Assembly (NCBI GenBank): GCA_024663395.1
Contig: JANFAH010000010.1
Location: forward strand, 682,001-746,000
Direction: 5' to 3'
From: Pisolithus tinctorius
Taxonomy: Eukaryota > Basidiomycota > Agaricomycetes > Boletales > Pisolithaceae
DNA length: 64,000 nt
The translations under genes were made by a program, and so were the position numbers. Under the pieces are notes generated by a model that saw nothing but the letters and a program-made list of their open reading frames with translations, was not told where the DNA came from and did not search any database. Shown in pieces: positions 46,440 to 56,399 of the stretch (the stretch's first letter is position 1; each line of letters opens with the position of its first letter).

Positions 46440-47823
46440 ACCATGCCAAGTTGTCAGTGATCGCTGTGTACAATCTCAGCAGTGGTACTTTTGATATCTC
46501 CATTCTGTAGATGCATAAAGGAGTCTTTGAGGTCAAGTTTACCAATGGAGACACCCACATTGGTGGCAAGGATTTCGACATCGCTCTTGTTACTCACATC
46601 CTTAATTTTAAATGAATTCAAGAAACAGTCAAGACTGCATGGCCAGTCACCGCATCCACAAGGCTACCTTTCACCACCACAGACACAACCGGTCCCAAGC
46701 ATATTAACTTGAAGCTCCACCGCACTCAGTTTGAGACTCTCACCAGCCCTCTCATCCAACATACCATTGTCAATCCCTGCAGGAAGGCATTGTTGGATGC
46801 CAGAGTCAAGCCTAGTGAGGTGAATGAGGTCATCCTTGTTGGTGGTATGACCTGTATGCTCAAGGTTGGTGAGACTGAAGTCGATCTTCGGTCACCACCC
46901 AGGTAAAGGTGTCAATCCTGATGAAGCCATTGCCATTGCTACTGCTATCCAGGGTGGTGTTCTCGCTAGAAATGTCACTGACATTCTACTTCTCGACATC
47001 ACCCACCCTATTCTCCCTTGGCATTGAGACAAATCTCAGTGATATCATGATGAAACTCATCAACTGCAATATGACTATCCCAATGAAGGGTTGCAAGTTT
47101 TCTCCACTGCTGCCGACAGCCAGACTGCTATTGAGGTCAAGATATTCCAGGGTGAACGTGAACTTGTTGAGGACAACAAACTACTTGGCAACTTCAATCT
47201 TGTTGGCATTCCTCTGGCTCCAAAGGGCATCCCTCAGATTGAGAACACACTCGACATCAATGCTGGTATGTCCCTCATGTAGGTGTTTAGATAATTTCCT
47301 CACCTCTTGTAGATGATATTGTCTATGTCACTGCCCAGGGCAAGGCAACTAGTGAGGACCAGTCTATGATGATCACGTCCTCATTGGGTTTGAGTAACAA
47401 GGACATCAAGCACATGATCTCTGACGCCAAGAAGTACACCAATACTGATAAGGCACACCAGGAACTCATTGAGGAAGCAAACAAGGGTGAGTCGATCTGT
47501 GTGGACACAGAGAAGGGTATGTATTTGTTGAATGGTGCTTTGCTCTCTTGCACTAATTCACATTTGTTATAGCAATGAACAAGTTCAAGGACCAACTTGA
47601 TGCTGCCAAAAGGTAGGTGTCAAAACTTGCTGGTGAACTTTGTAAATTGGCCTCGAAAGGCCTCACCAGCAATGCTTCTGTCACTGCTGAGCAAATCAAG
47701 GAGAAGATCAGTGAGATTCAACAAGCGTTGCTAGGCCTTTTCCAGAAGGTGTATGAGAAGCGTAGCACAGAGAATGCATCTTCCAAGGAGTCAATGCAAG
47801 GCTCTGAGGAGAAGAAAGAGTAA
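46440..47823 (+). pseudogene. Mitochondrial HSP70 (SSC1-type) pseudogene with introns
   Basis: Reads VIAVYNLSSGTFDISIL, stop, [27 protein letters not shown], then [62 protein letters not shown] ([20 protein letters not shown]) and the C-terminal lid ending SEEKKE. The N-terminal ATPase lobe is missing. Introns at 47,266-47,312 (47 bp) and 47,517-47,572 (56 bp) have intact GT..AG ends and fall in natural places (NA|DDIVYV; EKA|MNKF), so this copy arose from DNA duplication, not retroposition. The wording SSGLSxK.I..MI.DA.KY fits the mitochondrial form. Several stops and shifts. Confidence 0.8.
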
Positions 47824-48184
47824 ATCGCCTTCTGACATGTGTCCCATGCTCTTCCATATACTTGGTTTTGGTTCATTCACCTTCCCTTCTTTTTGCCTTA
47901 TGTCCACTAAGACGCTGCAACTGTAACATATTAACACATGTTTTGCTGATGCCCTCTGCATTTCTTAGGTCCCACACATTTCTCTCACCCTGCATGTGTT
48001 TTTGTGTACCATGCGAATTCTTGCAGTCCATTCCATACAATATATGACATAGTACATGAAAATTATTGAACCATCTACATGAGAAAAATGGAAGAAGCCT
48101 AAAGATGAATTCATTGCATGTTGATTGATTACAATGCATCATCAAACAGAGGTTCCTTGATAAGATGACTAGTGACAACCTTGG

Positions 48185-48878
48185 CATCAAGGGGGCATTG
48201 GTGAGCTGGATGATCCAGGAGTGTTGGAGGTGAGGGCAAGGGATGCCTTAAGGAGGGCCACACCACCATCAAGGAGAATGCCTTCCTCGGCAGCTGCACG
48301 TGTAGCATTCAAAGCATAGTCATACCTATCCTTCTCTTAGCCAATCTCTATTTTCTGACTACCACCAACCTTGATGTTGGCAACATCGCTGCTCAACTTG
48401 GCAAAATGCTCTTGGAGTTTGGTCTTGTCATATTCGCTTGTCAAGGGGTCTGCAAGAACAGCACAGATCTGTTTTCAGCATGCCTGAATGATATCCTTGG
48501 AAACCTCACTGTTAAGGAAAATGGTGTCCTCCTGGTGATGGAGATGGAGCTGGACAAACCAAGGAGGTCAGGGCTTGCCTTCTCAAGCTTGACATCGAGC
48601 TCATCAGTGAAGATGGTACCACCAGTGAGGATGGCAAGGCCATCAAGGATGGATTTCCATTATCATCAAATCTGGGACCTTGGCAACTATGACCTGCAGT
48701 TGACCATGAAGTTTACTGAGAGTGTAAGCAGCGAGTGCTTCACCATTGGCATCCATGGATGCACAGGGTAATAGAAATGTGTATGGTACCTAAGGAAAAA
48801 ATATGGGGGCATCAGAGAAACACACATCAGTATGTTGCAGTTGCAGCATCATAAGGGACAACTTTGGCATGGGGGCAC
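48185..48878 (-). pseudogene. HSP60 fragment, left tandem copy
   Basis: Corresponds base for base, with decay, to the copy at 55,718-56,340 (shared GAGCTGGATGATCCAGGAGT near 48,203, and CATCAGAGAAACACACATCA near 48,811). The protein is more broken than in the right copy. The second gypsy cut the tandem pair at 48,878/55,718. Confidence 0.7.
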
Positions 48879-49328
48879 TGTTACACTCAACTGAAGTCAA
48901 GATGTAGGGAGAGCTCAAACACAGTCTGAGGTTTCTACTGAGCAACGGCTGCAGTAACCTCTGTAAACGACAGAGGATTTAGGGCAATGCCGGTAAGAGT
49001 GGTCTGGGTAAGGGACACTGAGGGCAAAGTTCTGAGGAATGCTGCATATGATTGAGCAGCTCAAGTCTGGGTTTCCAGGACTTGAGCCGGCAGTTTAAAT
49101 ACTACAAGAGAACGGACCATGAGGCGTCCACATGTAACGAGGTAACTATGCCATTGGTTGAACAATGACGACACATGTCCAAAGCATGTAATGAGGTAGT
49201 AACGCTAGTGGTGGAAATAGAGAGCCATTGGATCAGAGAGAAGACAGCTCAAAAGGAAATCATGTCCAATGGATCAAAAGCAAGGCAAATGTACAGTGAA
49301 GAAGAAAAGTCAGGGGTGAAATGTAACA
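48879..49328 (-). repeat. 3' LTR of the second gypsy
   Basis: 450 bp, TGTTACACTC...GAAATGTAACA. The polypurine tract AGAAAGGGGGTAA (49,329-49,341, minus strand sense) abuts it. Confidence 0.9.
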
Positions 49329-49365
49329 TTACCCCCTTTCTAAGTGTTGAAGTCCCCGACTTCAA

Positions 49366-52300
49366 CTACTCTCCGTAAGGTTCTCCGATCATGTTACTGA
49401 TGGCAGAGTCGTCAAAGTCAAAGTCGTTGTCATATAAATCGTTATCCTTGCTCCCAACGAGGGTACAATCATCTACCAGGGCAGGGGTAGCAATTCTGTC
49501 CTGTAAAGGACAACGAGGACATATAGAAGGACACTGGGCTTGAGTATGCCCAGGGCGAGTGGCGTGACAAAGGGGACATTCATACAGTCCACAGTTGACA
49601 TGAATATGGCCGAGGCGTCGACAGACATAGCACATTTGACAATAATGTGGGTCGGATGGAGTAAGAGGTCTGTCGAACTCTGTCAAGGCGTTTAGCACAG
49701 GAGACAGCAGCAACTGTGTGAGGGTTTCGACGATATTTAATGTGTAGTCAAGTTCTGCATGGGAGACGCCAAAGGCAGTCTTGGGGTCTACTTCAGATGG
49801 GGAGTCATGAGACTCGCAAGGTTGAGGGTTAGGGCCTGACAAGCAGCAGGCGCAGGGTCTGTCAGCTCTTCAGAGAGAGCGAGAGGAACGGGAGGAGGAT
49901 GATGGTGACGACGTTGGTGGGGAGGACGACATGGAGGGAACCAGGAGAGAGGTTGCAGTCGAGAGTCTTCTAGACCCAGGGGGAGGGGGAGCGATCAACG
50001 TAGGGTGTTGACGGATGTTGTAAATGAGGTCTGCGCCTCCAAGGACATCAAAAAGTCTAAGTAAAAGGGGAACTTGTTGGGTGGCAATTTCAATCAGGAT
50101 GGTGCAAGCAGGGGACAGAAGCGGATTCTGGCAGTTGACATAATGAGAAAGTTCTTCAAGCCGAAGGGCTTGGATGGTGGCATGGTATACGAGGTCAAGT
50201 GGAGAGTCTTCATCTACCTCATGGTAGACAGTGCCGACGATGGCAGGGTCAGCGACAAAGAGTCGATATGAAGCAATCATCTGATCACTAGCTGGCTGTC
50301 GCTGGCGACGAGCAAACGGGGTGTGATGGCGAGAGGGTTCACGAGGGTAGGTGTAGCAACAAGGGGGCATTTCGAAGGTAATGTTTCTGACAGAACGGGT
50401 GGGATGTTGAGTGGTTTGTTTTGGGAGAGGAAGGTCTTTAGGGAACCGTTTCTTATAGGCGGAGAGCGTATCATCCACGTGTTCAAGGTGTGACTCTTTC
50501 TGCCACGAGTTTTCAGAAGAAGGGTAACCCTTCCATTTAATTAAGAAGGCATGTCCATGGCCGGACCTTTTATGGCTGACTATCGCCTCAACTTCGTATT
50601 CTTCCTCTTCGTTGACAAGGTCAGGTGGTGGAGCCAGGTAGTTCGGTCCATGGATGTCATTTTCGCAATAGGGTGATAAAAGGGAAGTGTGGAAGACATT
50701 GTGGATCTTCCAATGTGCAGGAATCGCGAGGCGATACCTTATCAGAGATAGGATGTCGGAGACAGTGAAGGGTCCTTCTCATCTTGGTGCGAGCTTCCTA
50801 TTTTCATAGGAGCATTTCAAATTGTGTGCTTCTAGCCAGACTTTATTGCCTTTCTGGAATGGGGTGAAGGGTCATGACGAGTGGTCTTTCATGGTTTTTC
50901 TAGCCAGGTTGTGGGCAGCAAGGGCCTCTTCTCTGGCCTTTCGGAGTTCATCAAGTCTAGACTCGGTGGCAGGAAGGTGGGTGTCTGCAATCAAGGACGG
51001 AAGGGGTTTCAGTTCATATCTGTACATGAGGTAGAACAGCGATTGGTGGGTGACGGAATGAGGGTGGTGATTATGTGCGAATTCTGCCATGGGGAGGTTG
51101 TTCACCCATGAGGCAGGGTCATTCTGGCAAAAGATGCGGAGATAAGTCTCCACTTCTTGGTTTACACGTTCCATTTCTCCATCCATTTGTGGGTGATATG
51201 CTGTTGACAAAGCGAGGGAGTATCCCAGAAGGGAAGCGAGTTCTTTAGCAAATGCAGAGGCGAACTGAGGGCCTCGATCGGATATGATTTTGTCGTACAA
51301 CCCGAAATGGGAGTAGACCTTTTTGAAAAATAGTGCTGCGATATCAGCAGCAGAGGCAGTTTTCTTCGTTGGTGTTAAAATTACCCCCTTTGTAAGCCCA
51401 TGGTCTACCACGACCAAAAGGGAATCATAGCCATTGGAAACAGGCAGGTCGGTAACCAGATCGCAAGAGATCTGTTGGAATGGGTGGGTCGAGGTGGAGG
51501 GAATTGGTGTGAGGGGAGGTGTCGTCGGGTGGGTGTTAACTTTATTTTGCTGGCACATAGCACAGCCTTCGACATATTTTTGTACAAAGGACATGAGTCC
51601 GGGCCACCAAAACTCGGAAGAGACAAGCTGTCGTGTTTTCAAGACACCGGGGTGTCCAGTGGAGGGGTGATCATGGTGGTTTGACACAACGGTCCATCGG
51701 AGGGTAGGGTCATCGGGGATATACACCTGGTCTTTGTAAAGTAACACTCTGTTGTCAAACCTCCAGTCAGAGAGGTGAGATTTAAATGGGAGTGGCATAT
51801 CAACGTTTTCTATGGCACAAAGTGCCATCTGGACAACAGGGTCTTTCATGGAGGATGATGCAACCTTTTGAGTAAGGTTCGTGTCAATGAGGTTGACAAA
51901 TAAGGTTTGTGGAAGGAGGGTAACTCCTTTATTGTCTTCGTCATCATCAGGAATGTGGTCGGGTCGGTGGGAGAGTGCGTCAGGTGCAGCCAGGTCTTTT
52001 CCTGGAACATGTTCTAACTGCAGATCAAAGTCTGCGAGGTCAAGAAGCCAACGGGCTTGACGACGGTTCAGGTTTTGTGGTGCCTTGAAATATGTCAGGT
52101 TTTTATGGTCAGTGAAGACCTTAACGGGGAACGGGGACCCATGGAGGTAGTTCCTCCATGTTTTCAAGCCTCTTATGACTCCTAGCAACTCTCTGTCGAA
52201 GATGTCGTAGTTTCTTTCTGCGGGATTGAACGACTGAGAGATGAAGGCACAAGGTTGCCATTGACCATTTGAGTCTTCCTGGAGGAGGATTCCCCCGGTT

Positions 52301-53637
52301 GCATACTTGGATGCATCGGTAGAGATCACGAATGGTTGAGAAACATTGGGCATTCGGAGGGTAGGTTGTGCCATAAATATCCTTTTCAGGAGTTCAAAGG
52401 CGGACTGACATTTCTTCGACCACTCCCAAGCAACGGTTTTCTTCATTAGGTCAATGAGTGGTCGGGCAATATCGGAGTAATAGGGGATGAATCTCCTATA
52501 AAAGTTTGCAAATCCTAAAAAGGATCGCACATCTTTGACCTTTTTTGGAACAGGCCATTCAGCAATGCCTTGGACTTTAATGGGGTCCATGGCAACAGTA
52601 TTTTCCTTGATGATCATTCTGAGGTATTCCACCTCGGTCAGATCAAAGTGACATTTTTCTAATTTCAAGGGAAGAGAGAGCTCTCTCATTCTTTCAAGGA
52701 CATGGCAGGTTCTTCGTTTGTGTTCTTCTGGGTCAGTAGAGAAGATGAGGAGGTCATCCATATAGATGACTAACCATCCTTTGGCGATCATATCTCTAAA
52801 AGAGTCGTTCATGAATTGCTGGAACGTGGTGGGAGAATTGCACAATCTGAAGAACATGATGGTTGGTTTGAAGAGGCCTTTATGCGTGATGAACGTGGCC
52901 TTCCACTGGTCTCCTTCTTTGATCCAGACATTGTTGTAGCCTGATCTGACATCCATCTTTGTGAAGATAGAGGCCCCCTTGAGTTTGTCTACCAGGTCTG
53001 AGATAAGGGGAAGGGGATATGCATCCTTCACCGTATTCTTGTTCAGATATCTGTAGTCCTGGCAGGGACGTAGGGAGCCATCTTTCTTTCCTACAAAGAA
53101 GAAGGGGGCAGCTTGGGGGGACTTCGAAGGGCAGATCTTTCCTTCTCGAAGGTTCTCTTCGATAAACTTTTCTGCAGACTCTTGTTCAGAGGGGGAGAGC
53201 AGGTAGGCTTTGGCCACCTTGGGGGCGAAATCGTCGACAAGATTTATGGCATGATCATATGGTCTTGATGGAGGTAAGACTCCATCGGATGGTTTCTCGA
53301 AGACCGAGGCGAAATCTTTGTAACTCTCAGGGAGGACAGCTTTCGGTTTCTTCTTGTGTTCTTCCTGGGCTAATTCAGTAGCCATGGTGATCTTTCGAAG
53401 AAGACTATTGTTGGGATTGATCTTCTTGGCTTCTTCGACAAGTTTTCCAACCGACATCACAAAGTGTGCTCGGATGGTTTCATCTTCAGGTTCTTCGTAA
53501 TCCATGAACCTGTTTATCCCCTTTTTCTCGACAGGTGACACAAGGTTCACAGTTGGTTCTTCGACAGCAACAGAAGAGATGTTGTGTCTAAACTCTTTGG
53601 ATCTATCGGTTCTTTCATCGATAGATAGCGTGCCCAT
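49366..53637 (-). pseudogene. pol: Pol of the second gypsy with chromodomain and zinc-knuckle tail
   Basis: 921 open codons from 53,637: RT with WLVIYMDDLLIFSTD, RNase H (STDASKYATGGILLQED, FDRELLGVIRGLKTW, VFTDHKNLTYF), integrase HHCC (HHDHPSTGHPGV..., CAMCQQNK), catalytic CDLVTDLP, IISDRGPQFAS and YHPQMDGEMERVNQE. After a TGA at 50,872 the same reading goes on (PFTPFQKGNKVWLEAHNLK), passes a second TGA at about 50,780, then a chromodomain (YEVEAIVSHKRSG, FLIKWKGYPSSENSW). A basic and Ser-rich tail runs to a TGA at 49,870 and, in the same frame, to 49,366 with CYVCRRLGHIHVNC, CPLCHATRPGHTQAQC and CPSICPRC. Each TGA can be CGA with one CpG transition. Restored, pol would have an unusual C-terminal extension of over 300 residues with zinc knuckles. 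Confidence 0.85.
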
Positions 53638-53640
53638 TCT

Positions 53641-54072
53641 CTAGTCGATGACAGGGTTATTCTCTTGTAACCAAGGGAGACCTAGGATGACATTTTCTGT
53701 TCCACAATTGATGACATGGAAAAAGGACTGATGAACAAGTCCCTTGACTTTGAAGAAGAGAGTGGCAGAAAATAGGATCCTCCCTTTAGAATTTTGGGTT
53801 CCATTGGCGTTCTTGGCGAGAATGGGTTTGGCGAGACATTGAGTGGGGATTTGATGCTTTCGCACAAAACCCCAATCAATGCAGGAGATTTCTGCTCCAG
53901 AGTCAACTAAAGCGGTGGTGTTGATGACTTTCGAGGTAGTTTCTGATGCATAAAGGGAAATGGGGATCTGCATAGTATGTTCAGGTGTAGACGTTACAAG
54001 TACAGGTGCAACAGAAACTAGACTGTCCTTAGAGTGGGGAACTTCTGGCGTCAACTCAGAGTTCCCATTCAA
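53641..54072 (-). pseudogene. Protease domain of the second gypsy
   Basis: Overlaps the gag stop by four bases in the -1 frame. Contains TTALVDSGAEISCIDW (retropepsin) and VILGLPWLQENNPVID followed by TAG, then MGTLSIDE in the same frame. Related elements have a Trp here, so TGG to TAG probably separates protease from pol. A TTT-TGA at the gag end (GAT TTT TGA) is the likely slippage point. Confidence 0.8.
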
Positions 54073-55214
54073 AAATCCTTTCCAAGGGCTCTAGCGATGT
54101 TTACCAGAGTGATGGATGGACCAGCGACTTTTTCTTCATTGTCGCTTTCTTCTACCTCCACAATTTTGCGGATTTTCTTGACCTTCTTTTGGGGAGTCTT
54201 TCCCTTATCTGGACATTCTCGAGAGAGATGTCCTTTGTTTCCGCAACCGAAACATCTTCCTTCCTTGATGTGACGGTCTCGTTCTTCTTTGGAGAGTTTC
54301 ACTCCATCCACGTCCATAGTGTTTGGATCTTTTTCTTCAGCAAAATTGTTCCTTGGGTGGAACATCTTCTTTTCTTTCTTTGTGGAGAATTTGTTTACCT
54401 TTCTCCACTTGGCGTCGAACTTCTGCACCTGCGTGTACCATTCCATGATTTTTGTAGGAGTGGTCTCCATCATATGGATTCTGTTCGCAATGAAGGGTTT
54501 GAGTCCTTGTGAGAAGAACTCGATCAAGGCGACGTCTTCCATGATGGTAGAGTCGGCGGTGGTGGTTTGGAAATCGGTGATATACTGTTTGACCGATTCT
54601 TTCTGTTTCAGGGTACGCAACTTGGCAATTGCAGTACCCACTGTGTCGGGGGAGGTGAAGGATTCCTTAAAATTCTTTACGAAGTCTTTGAAGGATCCAA
54701 AGCTCAGATGGGTCTTTTCCAGAGCTATCTTCTGATAGGTGGTGGCCCAGGAACAGGCGACACCTTTCTTCATGTATGATAATGCATAGACCACCTGTTT
54801 GGTGTCTGTATCATACAGTTCTTCGTTGACCAAGAGGTAGGTCTGTACAGAGTACAGCCAGCTCATGGCATTCTTTTGGTCTCCATCGAAATCAGAGGGA
54901 GCACCAATCTTTAGTTCAGTGGGTTTGACTCCAGTGACGGCAGTCGCTCCCTTCGACAATGAACCGGACATCATATTCAGTGATGGGGTCGGGGGTGTAG
55001 GAAGTGTGGCGGGTACTGGTGGGATTGGAGTACCAAGCGATGCGAGGGACTGAGTGAAAAGGTTCGAGAGGATACCAGAGGTAAAGCCTCTATCCAGTTG
55101 TTCAGGTTTGTTGGAGGAGGTGTCAGTGACAGTGCTCTCCTGTTCTTCGTCAGATGACGATTCTTCACAAGTGGGTTGCAACAGTGCCCAATGTCGGTTG
55201 TTTTGGGGGTTCAT
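54069..55214 (-). CDS. gag: Gag of the second gypsy, 381 aa
   Basis: ATG at 55,214 (MNPQNNRHWALLQPTCEESS). Acidic N-terminus, a Pro-rich linker, then a gag core (ELKIGAPSDFDGDQKNAMSWLYSVQTYLLVNEELYDTD, FVKNFKESFTSPDTVGTAIAKLRTLKQKESVKQYITDFQ) and one zinc knuckle CFGCGNKGHLSREC near residue 325. Open along its full length. Protein differs clearly from the gag at 27,953. Confidence 0.9.
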   Translation of the reverse strand: MNPQNNRHWALLQPTCEESSSDEEQESTVTDTSSNKPEQLDRGFTSGILSNLFTQSLASLGTPIPPVPATLPTPPTPSLNMMSGSLSKGATAVTGVKPTELKIGAPSDFDGDQKNAMSWLYSVQTYLLVNEELYDTDTKQVVYALSYMKKGVACSWATTYQKIALEKTHLSFGSFKDFVKNFKESFTSPDTVGTAIAKLRTLKQKESVKQYITDFQTTTADSTIMEDVALIEFFSQGLKPFIANRIHMMETTPTKIMEWYTQVQKFDAKWRKVNKFSTKKEKKMFHPRNNFAEEKDPNTMDVDGVKLSKEERDRHIKEGRCFGCGNKGHLSRECPDKGKTPQKKVKKIRKIVEVEESDNEEKVAGPSITLVNIARALGKDF

Positions 55215-55254
55215 GGTGGTTCACTAAGCAGTGACCGATTCGGCCAAAGGCTGT

Positions 55255-55265
55255 AGACTTGAGCT
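55255..55265 (-). promoter_or_regulatory. Self-priming primer-binding site
   Basis: Sense AGCTCAAGTCT, 2 nt from the LTR, exactly complementary to AGACTTGAGCT at 55,457-55,447. Sequence unrelated to the other family, same geometry (11 nt pairing, 2 nt gap, TATA about 33 nt upstream). Confidence 0.75.
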
Positions 55266-55267
55266 TT

Positions 55268-55717
55268 TGTTATGCTCGACCGAAGTCAAGATGTAGGGAG
55301 AGCTCAAACGCAGTCTGAGGTTTCTACTGAGCAACAGCTGCAGTAACCTCTGTAAACGACAGAGGATTTAGGGCAACACTGGTAAGAGTGGTCCGGGTAA
55401 GGGACACTGAGGGCAAAGTTCTGAGGAATGCTGCATATGATTGAGCAGCTCAAGTCTGGGTTTCCAGGACTTGAGCCGGCAGTTTAAATACTACAAGAGA
55501 ACGGACCATGAGGCATCCACATGTAACAAGGTAACTATGCCATTGGTTGAACAATGACGACACATGTCCAAAGCATGTAACAAGGTAGTAATGCTAGTGG
55601 TGGAAATAGAGAGCCATTGGATCAGAGAGAAGATGGCTCAAAAGGAAATCATGTCCAACGGATCAAAAGCAAGGCAAACGTACAGTGAAGAAGAAAAGTC
55701 AGGGGTGAAACGTAACA
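55268..55717 (-). repeat. 5' LTR of the second gypsy, with promoter
   Basis: 450 bp, TGTTATGCTC...GAAACGTAACA. On the minus strand TATTTAAA starts at 55,490 and the inferred start AGACTTGAGCT at 55,457. Confidence 0.9.
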
Positions 55718-56340
55718 GGCACATCAGTGAGCTGGATGATCCAGGAGTGTTGGTAGCAAGGGCAAGGGATGCCTTAAGGGATGCCACACTGCTACCAGGA
55801 AGAATACCTTCCTTGACAGCTGCATGTTCAGCATTCAAAGGGTAGTTGTACCTATCCTTCTTTTTGCCAACATCTACATTGCTGCCATCACCAGCCTTGA
55901 TGACAGCAGCACCTTCGCTCAACTTGGCAAAATGCTCTTGGAGTTTGGTCTTGTCATATTCAATTGTCAAGAGGTCTGCAAGAAGAGTGCAGATCTGTTC
56001 ACAGTGTGCTTGAATGGCATCCTTGGAACCCTTGCCATTAAAGACGACAGTGTCCTCCTTGGTGATGGTGATGGAGCTGGATGAATTGAGGAGGTCAGGG
56101 CTTGACTTCTCAAGCTTGACATCAAGCTTGTCAGTGAAGATGGTACCACCGGTGAGGATGGTAAGGTCACCAAGGATGAACTTGCAGTTATCACTGAATC
56201 TGGGAACCTTGACAGCTGTGACCTGGAGTTGATCACAGAGTTTGTTTAGGATGCAAACAGTGAGTGCTTCACCATTGATATCCTTGGATGCACATGGTAC
56301 CTGAAAAAAAATGTGGGGCGCATCAGAGAAACACACATCA
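55718..56340 (-). pseudogene. HSP60 pseudogene, right tandem copy
   Basis: Reads [51 protein letters not shown], then [92 protein letters not shown]. It is the apical and intermediate region of a chaperonin of mitochondrial type. Conserved Gly and Arg residues are replaced (GFGDNRK to RFSDNCK), again largely CpG transitions (CGN Arg to TGN Cys). Both ends missing. It sits convergent to the HSP70 pseudogene. Confidence 0.8.
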
Positions 56341-56399
56341 ATAGGTTACAATTGCAGTGTCATGGTGGGTACCTAATATCATTTAGGCCAAGTTTACCA

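Larger units (their letters stand above)
48879..55717 (-). mobile_element. Full-length Ty3/gypsy chromovirus, 6,839 bp
   Basis: 450 bp LTRs at 48,879-49,328 and 55,268-55,717 (TGTTA...TAACA) with perfect target duplication GGCAC (48,874-48,878 and 55,718-55,722). Gag, protease and pol on the minus strand. The LTRs differ at about sixteen sites, all of which I can assign to former CpG. The element is nearly complete, broken by a few nonsense transitions. Confidence 0.93.
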
